Of a stretch of DNA of 64,000 bases, positions 34,150 through 45,252 are shown piece by piece (within the stretch, counting starts at the first letter, position 1; each line of letters starts with the position of its first letter). This DNA comes from Gymnorhina tibicen (lineage: Eukaryota; Chordata; Aves; Passeriformes; Artamidae): the NCBI GenBank assembly GCA_013399875.1, contig VXAZ01000959.1:34121-98120 (forward strand), given 5' to 3'. Below the pieces are notes generated by a model, which was not told where the DNA came from, did no database searches, and worked only from the letters and a program-made list of their open reading frames with translations. Both the position numbers and the translations under genes were made by a program.

Positions 34150-34830
34150 CCGAGTATAATGTGTGCACATATATAAACGCACACACACTGTACATGACTG
34201 GCCGGAGGCAGAGAGCACAGCAGACATGCAAGCACAGCACAAACAGCCTAATCCTCTCCCTGGCTCTGGCTGATCAGGATGAACCTGTTGGAGGGAAACA
34301 TACATATATACAATGGATCCCTCTAGTGCCCGGGACCAGCCATCCTGCAGCTGGCTCCGCACCCTGGAGCCTGAGCTGATCTCCTCAGGTGCTGGCACCA
34401 GGACACGCAAATCCTCAAGGCCTGCAGCCCTGCTGCAGCGGTGGGCATGCAGACATGCACACACACACACACCCTGGAGCCCTCCAAGAATTAGCCTTAG
34501 CCATTGGCTCTACCCAGCAGCTGGCTCCAGGATTCCCTGGTCTCCCAGTGTCCTCACACACAGATGCAAACTCTTATCTTTCAGCTGGTCTCCAGTCCCA
34601 AGAGTAGCTCCTGGGAGCTTGAGCAGCTGACTCTCACACACATCTTCACAGAATTTAGCCAGACCTGCAGCCATGCCATGTCCTGGCTCTGAAACAGCTT
34701 ACCCTACTCACCAGCTGCTCTGCCTGGCGATAAACACAAGGACATACACACCCACACAATATGCATGCGCTCAGGTCTGTCCGGCTGCTGGCATTTAGAT
34801 CCACTTGCACACAACAGATTCCATGCACAG
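34150..34830. repeat. CA-rich irregular repeat tract
   Basis: Short (CA)n runs (34170-34190, 34457-34472, 34553-34562, 34743-34757) are mixed with recurring pieces such as cagctggctcc and accctggagcc, each seen twice. It may be a degenerate minisatellite or an old unrecognised element. Confidence 0.45.
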
Positions 34831-35915
34831 GGAACAACGACAACAAAAAAAAGCTATTATGAAGACAGGACAGACTGCACTGAAGACACACAGGGCATGG
34901 CCAGACAAGTGTACTGTGTACGTGCAGCCACCTCCTTCTGTGCCCTTTTCCTGTCAGTTTTTCCCATGCTGCTTCCCATCCGTGATCACTTCCTGCCTTT
35001 GATCTCCCCCCTACGTATCCCATAACAAGTGGCGTGCAATACCCAAATGCTCTTTCCCTGCACCCCACACCCCTCAGAGGGGCTAACCTTCCTTTAAATC
35101 CATTCCCGTTGACTCCACTGGATAGGTCTACCCAGACACCAAGGCTACGGTCCTCCGATAGCTCTGGGAGGAGCAGAGTTAGTGCTCCTCTGCCCCAGCC
35201 TTGTTCCTCTCCTCTGCACTCCTTGGTGTTTGTGGGCACAAGCTTTTTATAACATGCTCTAGAAACAACCTCTCATAACAATGCCTACAAACTAGCAACA
35301 ACTAGGGTAAGAAAAATAAATGTACAATTTGTTTATTCTCTACTCATCCTATAGAACACCTCAAGACATTTACTGGATCAAGTTAAAGATTTCCCCCAAC
35401 CTGGCAAGAGATCAAGAGCAGGGTTCATGCCTTTGAAGTGTAGAAACATTGGTGCTCAGTACAAAGAGGAGTTTCGCCTGCAGTGACCATCACAGTACCA
35501 TGCTTAGAAGCATACACATCAAGCACAAACACTTTTTCTGAGAAGTAATAGTTAGGGCAAAGCAAAGGAAGTGTCCACTTTTATTACAATCCACTTGCAT
35601 CTCACTGGAATACCCACCTCCGAGTGATACATGAAGCATGCTGCAGTATTGCTGTACCGAACTGCAGTCTTCCACTGCTTTAAATGAGAGCTACTCTTCA
35701 GACACAGAAAAATAGAAGCCTAGAAAGGAGACCAAGAGGTGGAGAGAGAAAGGCCACATTCAGACTCCTGATCTCTGGAGGCTGGGTGGAATAGCAGCTA
35801 TATGTTTGGCAACGTATAAAAAAGCTATACAATGGCAGCTCTACTGCCAAAGACAGCAACTCTCATGGGTGGCTGAACAAATACAGCAGACAGTTTAATG
35901 GAAAAAACCACACAT

Positions 35916-35921
35916 TTTATT
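35916..35921 (-). terminator. ZYX: ZYX distal poly(A) signal AATAAA
   Basis: tttatt on the + strand in acattttattgaatg; canonical hexamer for the - strand, about 1060 bases past the stop codon. Confidence 0.65.
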
Positions 35922-36177
35922 GAATGCAAACAGTGGTTGGACAGTGTTGTTATTCAAAAGGTTTGTTCAGTTTGAGACAGTTTCTAGTCCAGGAAATGGG
36001 GCTCGGTGCAGTAACAACACTTAGAGCCAGACAGTACACATTGCAATTACACCGCAGCTTTCACTGACAGCAGTGAAAGAAACCCTACTGGAACAGGAGA
36101 CGTTCCTCAGTCTGCTGAATCCTCATCCACGCACTGAGACGCCTCCTCACCATGTGCTGCCCGTCCTTACGACGGTC

Positions 36178-36183
36178 TTTATT
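36178..36183 (-). terminator. ZYX: ZYX possible proximal poly(A) signal
   Basis: A second AATAAA on the - strand, about 800 bases past the stop, in ggtctttatttg. It could give an alternative shorter 3'UTR; no strong GU-rich element is seen after it. Confidence 0.35.
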
Positions 36184-36980
36184 TGTAAACATGCATTCTT
36201 TGGACTGCTTTGCTACTCTGGTGCCCAGCCTGGCTGTCCAGAAACCGCACGGGGAAACAATTAATTTTGGGGAGGGGAAAAAGATTAAAAAAAAAAAAAA
36301 AGAAGTTTCCAAACTCAGAGTAGTATTTCAAACACTGCCAGTTTAATCTGGCTAAGGAAAAAAATGACAAGACAGTTAATCAGTAAAATCCTTTAGAGAC
36401 AGAAAAGCTATAGCAGGTTAGCTTTTTCCAGCAACAGTAACAGATTCCCACTACTTTCTGCCTCCACACTCTAACCCAGGTGAGGGAGCAGGCAGAGGAA
36501 GACATCCCGATTAATGAGGTGTCACAAGATAAAAAATAAAAGATAGAAGTGGTGCCGAGATGCAGGCTTCCACCTTCTCAAGTCAAATCATCATTCTTGG
36601 CTCCATGGAACTGAAGAATGCTCTCAGCCCTTCCCAGCACCTGCCACCAGGTCTTTCTTGCTTCTTCCACCAGGCGGTGGTGGAGGTCTGATCTTTATCC
36701 TCCAGAGTCTTGAGGGAACAGCGATTGTGCACTAACCTTGATCACAGCCCCCAGCCTGGAATACACTGTGGCCAGGAAGCGGTGACAGGAGAAGAGGTCC
36801 TTTCTTGGTGGGTGTGCAGAGTGAAGTCTAGGAGCAGTGAATCCTACATGAGTAGAAAACTGTGCTGGCATAGTCTCCATTGATAGCAGTCTGCCTTGTC
36901 AGGCAGAGGGGTAGGACAATGGCAGGGAGGGGAGGAGTACTGAGTGTGGGGGTCTCAAGGGAGTGCCCCCTCCGAGCTCC

Positions 36981-37091
36981 TCAGCGTGCTGTTTTTGCAC
37001 GGGCAGTGTGACACTTGATACACAGCACGTGCCCATCCAGAGGAAAGCACCCGTTCTCATCTGCTTCAATGGACAAGGGCTTCCCACAGTC
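36981..37091 (-). CDS. ZYX: ZYX exon 10, LIM3 end and stop
   Basis: After a gtttag acceptor come [20 protein letters not shown] and [16 protein letters not shown], then TGA (complement 36983-36981). The last zinc ligands are in CIKCH. The C-terminus is a short basic tail. Confidence 0.95.
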   Translation of the reverse strand, partial: DCGKPLSIEADENGCFPLDGHVLCIKCHTARAKTAR

Positions 37092-40000
37092 CTAAACAGG
37101 AAAAGAAGAGGCAGGGAGCTCAATGATGGCCAAGAACAGGGTAAAGGCATTCAAGGATGGAAGAAATGCCCCACTGGGTCAGGATAATTGCTCACAGCCC
37201 AGTGCTCTGTCCCTGGTGGTGCTAATGGGAGATGCTGTTTTGAGGGGAGAGCAATCCCAGCAAGTTCCCGTCCTATACACAGCTGCTGTATTAAGGCTAT
37301 CAGAGAATTAAACAACCCTGCATAGTCCCTGTTCATGAACCCAGGGTCTATGAACATCTGATCTTTTTCTGAACATGCTACAAAAATGCTCCAGATTCAT
37401 TCAGAACAACTTCAGTGTTTGGTCAGCATAGACAACAAAGGTGCCCAGTTGCTGGTGATGGGCATGGGAGACATGGGAGGAGTGGGGCCACCAGGCTTAC
37501 CTCACACTTGTAACATTTCATGTGGAAATTTTTCTCCAGTGCAACAACACGCACTGTCTCATCCTTTCCAGGCTCTGGCATGATAGGTTCACTACACACT
37601 GAGCAGCGTGGAGCATACTTCCTGCAACACAAAACCACAGAGGACCACTATGGTGACATTCAATGCAGGCTTCTCAGTGCTGTTCAACGGCATTAGCAGC
37701 AGAGGGATAATAAATGTTTATGTGGAAAGACATCTTAACACTTTGCTGACTCATTTTTAACTTCATGTCCGACAGAGGACGTGGGCAACCCAACCCTATA
37801 TTGCAGAAAAAAGCAGCAGGTGTGAGGGACTCTGCCTTCTCTCATACACCACATGCACACGGCTCTGTCCATACCTGTGGTAGTCATCCACACAGTGAGG
37901 CTGGTTGGACTGGTCCACAATAAAAGAGGTCCCCTCCAGTGGGGTATGGCACATCACACAGGTGAAGCACTGGGGATGGTATGAGTTACCAGTGGCCTTC
38001 AGCATCCGGTCTGTGATGGTCTGCTTGCAGACACTGCACTTTTCCAAGGTGCTCTGAGCTCAAAAAAAAAAACCAAGTAAGACACATGAATCCAATCTCC
38101 CCCTCCTGTGAGACTACTCCAGAGAAAGCAAAGATGGAAGGAGGAAGGGAAAGCAAGAGAGAACAACCACAGCGAGCTCAGCTCTCTCCAGCAGCTTTCA
38201 CTCCAGTGACTCACAGCATAGCAGTCCTCGCAGAAGGGCTTCTCATCCACATTGTAGAACTGCTGCCCCTGCAGCTGCTTCTCACATTTGAAGCAGGTGA
38301 AGCATTCCACATGGAAGAGGCGGTCCAGGGCCCTCACAGCTGGCTGGGTTCGTGACAGGGGCTTCCGGCAGAAGCCGCAGAGCTCTGTCAGTGGAAGCGG
38401 AAAGGGATCAGGAGAGATGAAAACCCACCACAGCCTTAATCTTACCACTGCCCATTGACGGAACGCACCAGAAGTCGCAGCCTCTGCTGGGGGTGGATGC
38501 TCCATATCCTTCATTAGTTTCTGGGTCAACTTCTCCAGCTCTTCTACCTCCTTCATTGTCAGGCAGGAACTTCCCCTAGGTGGATCTGCACTGGAACCTG
38601 TGGGTCTATGCTGCAGGAAGAGGAAACATTCAATCCCAAAGGATACACATAGACTCCTTCCCACCCTGTGCCTAATAAACCTAATTCTCTTGCCCTTACA
38701 GGTCCCCTCGGTTTATCCCTAGGAACAATCTTCCGTCCACTGTGCTTGATCCTTTCCACCTTTACATGAAGTCCTACCCCTCTCCACCACTACCTCTATA
38801 GTTACATCTCCCTTTCAGATGGGTATCAGGCTCCCATAGCCCGGGGCAGATCCACCCTCATCCTCCCAACTTCACTCCCAGTGTGCCTGTCCAAAGACAC
38901 CAATCCCATGGCTCTTTCCCTTACCGTGTCTTTTGCAGCAGCAGGTTTTTCTGTTGGACGTGGCTTCTCCTGCACTTGGGGTCTTTCTCTCTGCTGGGCA
39001 TAGGTGAAATTGGGGGGCTGTGATCGAGAGGAGGGGCCTGAAGGTGAAGGGGCTGTGAACTGAGTCTGAAGGGAGGTAGGGTGTCTTGCAGAATTTGAGG
39101 GAGCCATTGGAACACTGTCACCTGATTTGGACACAGACTTAGGAGAGCCAGCAACAGGAGATGGGGTGAATTTAGGGGTAGGCTGAGCAGAAGGGAGAGA
39201 GGGGGGTGGAGGGACTGGTGCTTGGGGCTCCTTGCGTTGCTGTGGGGCTGCCCATGGGGTTGGGGTGGGGTTCAAATCCACTGCAGGGGGCTTGAAAGAT
39301 GAGCTTCCACTTGGCTTTGGTGTGAACTTGGAAGGAAAGGAATGAGGAGTATTCTTGGGTGCAGATGGTATTTCCACAGGGGCTTTTGGGGCCAATGGTT
39401 TCTCCAGAGAACCTGTGGATCCTGGAGTTATCTGTAAAGAGAAGCAGCAAAGAGAAAACAGGCAGTTATCAGCAAGGTGGAAGAGAAAATCTGCCATCTG
39501 TAGCAGGGAGTCAGCCAGCAGCTGTCCCAGACCCGGAATGCTAGGAGTTTACACAGCGTGACACATTTAGCAGTACTGACAAGTTGCAAGATCCATGCTT
39601 TCTGTCCTTCACCTACACTTCCATGCTATGGTTTATCCAGACATTTTAATCTTCAGTAGCACCCTTCTCACTACCTCTGTTCAGCAAACCAGTCATCTCT
39701 TCTTCCACCTGCAACATTCTGGACAGCTCACCCGGGATTTGAAGGGGTCATTCTTCTCCATGTCATCCAACATTACAGACAGTGAATCAATCTCAAGATC
39801 AATGCTGCTCATCTTGCCACGTACCTACACCGCCATCCATGAGGAAAAAGGGAGCAGAGCATGTTATAGGAACAGCCAGAGAAAGGGGTGTATCATTCCC
39901 TTACAACAGCAGATTTTGATACTTTGCACAGATCTGCTGGTACATATCTGCTCCTTGCTTTCAATGGATAACAAGTTGGTGAGGATGGACAAGACACAGT

Positions 40001-43000
40001 CTCAAAGGTCTATGAACACTGGGAAAATGCACAGCCCAAGGAAGCTCTCAGACAGATTTAGGTGGGAAAAGACATCTGGATGTCTGTAGTCCAACACCCT
40101 GCTCACAGCAGGGCTAATTCCCAAGCAACACCAGGTTGGCAATGATTTCTCAATGTTCCAGATGATGCAGATTCCCCAGTCTTTCTAGGCACCTGTACGA
40201 GCAATGAGTCACCCTTGGAGTGGAACAGGGCTTTCTTCTGTCCAAGAGGAATTTCCCTTGCCACAACTTCTGTCCATTGTCTCTTGCTGCACCCGAGTAA
40301 GAAGAATCTGTCTTCTCTCCAGCCCTCTTTTAGGTATTGCAGACTCAGTCAGATCCCTGCCTTGGCAGCCTCTTCTGCTTCAACCCCCAAAGGCTGCTAT
40401 GACCTTTCACTGGATTGCATCTCTTTCAGTATTCCACAGAGGTTATTATAGCAGAAAGCCCAAGTGGATACAGCCCTCCAAGATGCAGCCTCACTAGCCC
40501 AGAAGGGAGGAGTAATCACCGTCCTTGCCCTCCTCACAAGCGCAGCCCAGCGTGTGGTTGGCCTTTATTGCCACAAGGGCACATTGCTGGCTCGCATTCA
40601 GCTCACTGTCCACCAGGAACCCAGGGTCATTCCCCGCAGAGCTGCAGCCCAGCCAGCTGACCCTAACCTGTTCTGGTCCACGAGGTGGTAGCATTTCCTG
40701 CTTTCCCAGATCTCAGGGCTTGCCGCTGCTCAGCTCAGACAGTAGCGAGAAGCTGTCCTAACTCACAGAGCATCACAGAAACCACACTTCCTTGGACCTC
40801 ACTCACCTGAGGGGCAGGAACCTTGCTCACAGGTCCTTCATCGAACATTGGTGGAGGAGGAGGTGGAGAAGGAGGCGAAGGAAAAGCTTCATCTGGGGCT
40901 GGTGGAAAAGGTTCTTCAAAGGGCGGTGGGGGTGGTGGAAATGCACAGTTTGAGGAGAAGCCTGCGTCCTCCCCAGGTGGTGGAGGAGGTGGCAGCGGCA
41001 GGTCTATAAGGAAGAATGAGAACAAAAGCGAGTTTGGATCACTTCTTACTCCTAACCAGAAGGGTTCTTGAAGTAATTGCAGCAAGCAGGATCATGGAAT
41101 CATACAGTGGTTTGGGATGGAAGAAACCTTCAAGAATGTCTAGTTCAATCCTCACTGCCATGGGCAGGGATGCCACTCACTAGATCAGGCTGCTCAGGGT
41201 CCCATAAAGCGTGACCTTGAACACTTCAGAAGTGGGACATCCACTTTTCTGGGCAACCTGCTCCAGTGTCTCACCACCTTCTGAGTAAAGAATTTCTTCC
41301 TGACATCTAATCTAAACCTGTGCTCTTTCAGTTGTCCTTTTACTATCTGCACATAAAATCTCCACCTCCCTCTTTTTTATAACCCCCTTAAGGTAGAAAA
41401 AGACCACAATGAGTTCTCCCCTTCCTTTCCCCAGGCTGAACAACCCCAGGTCTCTCAGTCTTCCTAGGAGAGGTGCTCCTGCCCTCAGATCATCTTCATG
41501 GTCTCCTCTGGATTCACTCCAACAGGTCCACATCTTTCTTGCGCTGAGGACCCCAGAGCCAGATGCAGCATTCCAGGTGGGGTCTCACAAGAGTGGAGCA
41601 GAGAGGCAGAATCCCCTCCCCCATCTGCTGGTCACACCCCTTCTGATGCAGCCCAGGATAACATCAGCTTTCTGGGCAGTCAGCACACATTGGTTCCCCT
41701 GTACCATGGGACCTCTGCACCCATCAGGGACAGCTGAACTCCACAGGCTGTTTTTCACGTTGTCCAAAGCTTTCCATAATCATTTAATCTTTCCTCAGTA
41801 GCTGCTGCTATTAGTCCCTGAGCAGAGCTGTTGTATATTTGGGAAACATGTCTTTCCCACCCTTTGTCCCATTCTTTGGTCCTCCGCACGCCCTTCTCTC
41901 ACCAGTAACCAGCTCAGATTATTGAACGCAGGGTAGCATAGATGGAATGCCAGTGGACAACCCAGGACCCCGGAAAGCCTGTGTTTTTACATGAAAATAA
42001 GCTGGCATCTCACAGCAGGATAGTAGGCACTAAAAGAAACAAGTGGGGGAAAAAAGCAAGCTGGATCAAGTACCCTTTATGTGTATGAAGAATCTTTGAA
42101 ATGGCTTTGTTTTTCTGGCGGATAAAACCAGCTTTGATTTTAGAAGCTAATATGTCTTCACACCCAGTATACATTAAGACACAAGAAATTTTCCAAATCC
42201 CTTTTAAGCAGGCTGGAAAGCACCAGAGTGCCTCAGTTTTCTGGAAAACCCCATTGCTTCCACCTATTCATATTTGCCAAAGATGCAGAACAGGCAAAAC
42301 CAACCCTTTTCTACTACAACACAGACAAATAAATGTGAATCCTCTTCCCTTCACCATGTAGGGAAGAAAGCGTCCTCTTATCGACCACACAGCAAAGAAC
42401 ATCAAAGATGAGGAGGTGTAACTTCCACATGCCTTCTTCTAGACATCTACCTCTCTTTCCAGCTAGTTCAAATGAGCAGTAGGGTGAAAGACCCAGCTTT
42501 TCACTCCAGCTACTTCAGGTGCAACTTTTAACAGCAGTAATCAAATTGTCGTATCTTCATATCCAGCTCTTGTCAACAGGCTTTATAAGGACTTCTCATC
42601 TGTAACCTAAGGGAGATGATACTGCCCTTTTAGAAAATGAAAGCCAAAATCTTATTAGCCTGTGGAATGCATAAACTGCCCTGGTATGCAACACCTCTTC
42701 CAAGCCTTCTTGTGCTGCAGAAATTCTGCTGGGGGGAGGGAGTAATACATAGTATTTTTTTCTCTGAAATTACAGTTTGGGATCAAGCTCGTACATGCTT
42801 GCCTTTTGGTTTACTGAAACCGTAAGAAACAAAACCCTGATCTGTTGTCACATTGTTTCAGATGCACTAAAAGCCTGTTTTATGAATTATTCACAGGACA
42901 AGAAAGTTCCCCACAAAGTTGTTATACCAGATTTACAGAATAATCAATACTAAATGTAACATTCCTGCAGCAATACTAACTTAGCCACCCTGTCATTCCA

Positions 43001-44866
43001 CACAAGAAGACCAACTGCCATAGCTTTATATCATACTACATTTTGTTTGGGGAGTGCGTAAGAAAGGCACAGAAGGACTGGAGACACGCACCAGAGAAGG
43101 ATCAAATCAGATGCATTTCTCTCATGACTGAATTCTGGTGGTTCATCTGTACTTCAGATGCCTTGCTGGCAGCCCTTACCCAGTGATGACACAGCAGCTT
43201 ATGACAAATGGTTCTTTTGCTGGTTTTTCTGTCTAGTTACTCTGTAATACCCACTCTCAGGATAGGAGAAGCAGAGCAAGCAACACCCAACGCTCCACTC
43301 ACACTGTATATTGAAAAATAATTTTTAACATCCATCTGTCTACTTCAGGTAGTATCTGTGTCAGTTTTAGAGGCCTTCTGACAGACACATCCCTAATCCA
43401 GACAACTACAGCAGAAAATGATAAATCCTAAGATGGGACCTTGGTTTCCACAGATGCAAGATTCCAGGCAACAACATACAAGAAATAGGTCACCAGAGTT
43501 AGCTGGTATAATTTTAGGAGGCAGAAGCAGCAGCACGTCCTTGTGACTTGAAAAATGGGAAAAATGGCTTAATCATCTTTCTCCTCTAAGCACAGGACCA
43601 CTCCTCCTACCATCAGGTCAGCTGCCCACTAACTCAGCCTGCTAACCTAGGAAACATCAGTGTTGCAGTCTGTGCTAAACAGTGAAAGAAAAGACATTTA
43701 AACCAGCAGTTGGCATTCTCTGAACATGTGTGACCCAACGGAGGCACGCTCTTTACCTGACAGAGCCTTGGGGAAATAGGCAGCATCAATCTTTAGCAAA
43801 GGGTCCCTACAGAAATTTCTAGCAGCCCCATGCTGATCATGAGTTCAGACTATTGAGTCACACAACCAGTAACCTGCATGTTAGAGAACACAAAACCAAC
43901 CAAGCACCAAAACACAGAACAAAAAAAAAACCACTCTAGCACTGCAGGAAAAAAAAAAAAAGCCACACAAAAAAAAGAAAGAAAGAAAGAAGAAAACCAC
44001 AGTGAAACAAGAAGTCACACAGGAAAACCCAACCCAAAATACTAGGAAAAAGTACAAAACTGTACAAGCCATACAAACTAAACTCTAAGTCTCACTTCCT
44101 GTTTATCACCGCTGCCGCTATTTTTTCACCCAGTTATTTCTCCCTTCTCTTTTCCAGCATCAATGATGGCAATTGCAGAGTTCACAAGAAGGACAGTCAG
44201 AGATAACCAACTTGAGCTGGGACCAATCAACAAGAAGGAGAACAGCGTGATTCATCACTATCTATCAGGGTCAACTTCTCTGCAACATACTTGCTCTCAA
44301 GCACGCTGGCCAGAAACCAAACGCAATTACACAACTGTGCACCCAGGGAATACTGTGCAAAATCCACTGCGTTCCTCCAGCACCAGTGCAATGCAGGACG
44401 GCCTCCCCGCTCCTTTCCTAATGGAGATAACTACTTACTTTGAGATCCCTTTACAATCTATTTATCTCGTTATGGAACCTGCCAGCCTCTACAGCAAGAA
44501 TATCCATCACTTACAGCATTTATGCCCCTGTTCTCATATTCAGCCCAGTTTACAAACCTCCCACCCTGAGAATTCAGAAATGCAGATTCACATCTCCCAT
44601 GCCAGCCTTCACCTACCTTCCACCAGCAGGGACGTGGGTGGTAATGGAATCTCCCCCACCTTCCCTATCTGAGCACGCTGGGCACCAGGTCCAGGAGGTG
44701 GGGGCAACGACGATTCTGACGCACCCCCAGCCTTGAAGGGGTTCACCTTGGGTTTAGGGGCAACCACAGGCGCAAACTTCTTCTGTGGGTTGTAGAAGGA
44801 AGGGGTAGAAATGTTGATGCTGACTGTGGACGTCATGCGGGTCCCTGGGGCACCTGGGGAGGCCAT
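36981..44866 (-). CDS. ZYX: ZYX, zyxin (LIM-domain focal adhesion protein)
   Basis: Zyxin sits at focal adhesions, stress fibres and cell junctions. It recruits Ena/VASP proteins and alpha-actinin to drive actin assembly and repair, and shuttles to the nucleus. Coding segments on the - strand: 44866-44617, 41003-40807, 39824-39732, 39431-38925, 38610-38469, 38384-38215, 38053-37875, 37621-37501, 37091-36981. They total 1770 bases, 589 residues (human zyxin 572), with all phases compatible. Order: N-terminal alpha-actinin-binding type region (about 1-83), Ena/VASP-binding proline repeats (84-149), nuclear export signal (150-180), Pro/Ser-rich linker (181-397), three LIM zinc-finger domains (398-589). 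The start is the ATG giving MASPG, as in bird zyxin. An upstream in-frame exon could extend it (see 45253-45718). EPHA1 lies convergently downstream, as in mammals. Confidence 0.96.
37501..37621 (-). CDS. ZYX: ZYX exon 9, LIM3 (first part)
   Basis: A 121-base exon, gttgcag acceptor and gtaagc donor. It codes [20 protein letters not shown] and FHMKCYKCE, nearly the same as human zyxin. Confidence 0.96.
37875..38053 (-). CDS. ZYX: ZYX exon 8, LIM2
   Basis: A 179-base exon, gctcag acceptor and gtatgg donor. It codes [40 protein letters not shown] and HCVDDYH, the full second LIM module. Ends in phase 2. Confidence 0.96.
38215..38384 (-). CDS. ZYX: ZYX exon 7, LIM1
   Basis: A 170-base exon, actgacag acceptor and gtgagt donor. 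Zinc ligands follow the LIM pattern: CGFC, HVEC, CFKC, CEDC around [20 protein letters not shown]. Phase 0 at its end. Confidence 0.96.
38469..38610 (-). CDS. ZYX: ZYX exon 6, pre-LIM segment
   Basis: A 142-base exon, cctgcag acceptor; the donor gtgcgt is off consensus but the join gives ATS-ELCGFC in frame. It contains [20 protein letters not shown], a helical stretch conserved in zyxin. Ends in phase 1. Confidence 0.92.
38925..39431 (-). CDS. ZYX: ZYX exon 5, Pro/Ser-rich linker
   Basis: A 507-base exon, 169 codons, phase 0 at both ends; tttacag acceptor, gtaagg donor. It starts [20 protein letters not shown] and ends [18 protein letters not shown]. Low-complexity, probably disordered; [17 protein letters not shown] is the conserved patch shared with human zyxin ([16 protein letters not shown]). 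Confidence 0.95.
39732..39824 (-). CDS. ZYX: ZYX exon 4, nuclear export signal exon
   Basis: A 93-base exon (31 codons), gtgtag acceptor and gtgagc donor, reading [17 protein letters not shown] then EKNDPFKSR. It matches human [17 protein letters not shown] with the leucine-rich export signal. Phase 0 at both ends, so it can be skipped without frameshift. Confidence 0.93.
40055..40690 (-). repeat. CR1 LINE fragment in ZYX intron 3
   Basis: Reverse-oriented CR1: starts ttaggtgggaaaagacatct (complement of the tail), then ttgtctcttgctgcacc, ggttggcctttattgccaca, ggcacattgctggctcgcat, aggaacccagggtcattccc. About 635 bases, same strand as ZYX. Confidence 0.93.
40807..41003 (-). CDS. ZYX: ZYX exon 3, Ena/VASP-binding proline repeats
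   Basis: A 197-base exon, ccttatag acceptor and gtgagt donor. It codes repeated FPPPP-type motifs ([20 protein letters not shown]), the ActA-like EVH1 ligands that bind Ena/VASP. It begins [12 protein letters not shown] and ends [11 protein letters not shown]. Flanked on both sides by CR1 copies. Confidence 0.95.
41090..41770 (-). repeat. CR1 LINE fragment in ZYX intron 2
   Basis: Starts atcatggaatcatacagtgg (complement of the attctatgatt tail), then ggctgctcagggtcccataa, cctgctccagtgtctcacca, aagaatttcttcctgacatc, tcttcatggtctcctctgga, ccccagagccagatgcagca. Same strand as ZYX. Confidence 0.95.
41771..44616 (-). other. ZYX intron 2, remainder
   Basis: Beyond the CR1 copy, about 2.8 kb without recognised exons. 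An A-rich simple-sequence tract with (GAAA)n lies at 43915-44000. An open frame at 44163-44672 on + overlaps ZYX exon 2 and shows no family features. Confidence 0.65.
43915..44000. repeat. A-rich / (GAAA)n tract
   Basis: Two A runs of 10 and 13 bases, then aaaagaaagaaagaaagaag. Simple-sequence DNA inside ZYX intron 2. Confidence 0.75.
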
Positions 44867-44877
44867 CTTCTCAGCAC
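44617..44877 (-). CDS. ZYX: ZYX exon 2, start codon and N-terminal region
   Basis: Acceptor cccactag, then 11 untranslated bases and ATG at 44866-44864; donor gtaggt. It codes [31 protein letters not shown] and [14 protein letters not shown], which match known zyxin N-termini. The coding part is 250 bases and ends in phase 1. The 11 bases before ATG contain no stop in the ATG frame. Confidence 0.94.
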
Positions 44878-45252
44878 CTAGTGGGAGGAAAGAGGGAGAA
44901 TACCTATATGAAGTCATCCTTGGGCCAGAGTAGAAATTAATGGAGAAGAATATGTGAAACAAAGGGATGCAGGAATTTAAGTCAGGCCAGAGGCTGAGGT
45001 GCCTAAGCAGTGGACTTACAAGACCAGCACAGGAAAAAGGAGGAACAGAAACTGCAGACAGCTCGAATGAGCCATCACACTTCACCATTTCAACTCAGGA
45101 TGGCATTAACCACAAATGGGTTCTCACCACGGAGAAAACCCAGATTTCCACTGCCCGGAGCCCTGCACCTATGGTAACCAGAAGGAGGGTGATCCCCCGC
45201 ACCCCAAAGGATGCTCCCAGAAATGGAGTGAGCATTTCCTCTCCCCCTTTAC

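Larger units (their letters stand above)
32366..35895. other. Intergenic spacer between convergent EPHA1 and ZYX
   Basis: About 3.5 kb between the two inferred cleavage sites. It holds a CR1 copy (33425-34030) and a CA-rich irregular repeat tract (34150-34830). Open frames on both strands in 34.0-35.2 kb are Ser/Pro/Cys-rich and match no family I know. Confidence 0.7.
35900..36980 (-). other. ZYX: ZYX 3' untranslated region
   Basis: About 1.1 kb from the stop to the cleavage site expected past AATAAA (complement 35921-35916). On the transcribed strand it has a U15 run (36301-36287). A second AATAAA at complement 36183-36178 would give a shorter UTR. Confidence 0.7.

Noticed and set aside
39260..39290. 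ggttcaaatcc-like string resembling a tRNA T-loop box B
   Set aside because: Inside ZYX exon 5 coding sequence, with no A box or cloverleaf.
40823..41071. Gly-rich open frame on + ([12 protein letters not shown])
   Set aside because: It is the complement of the proline-rich ZYX exon 3.
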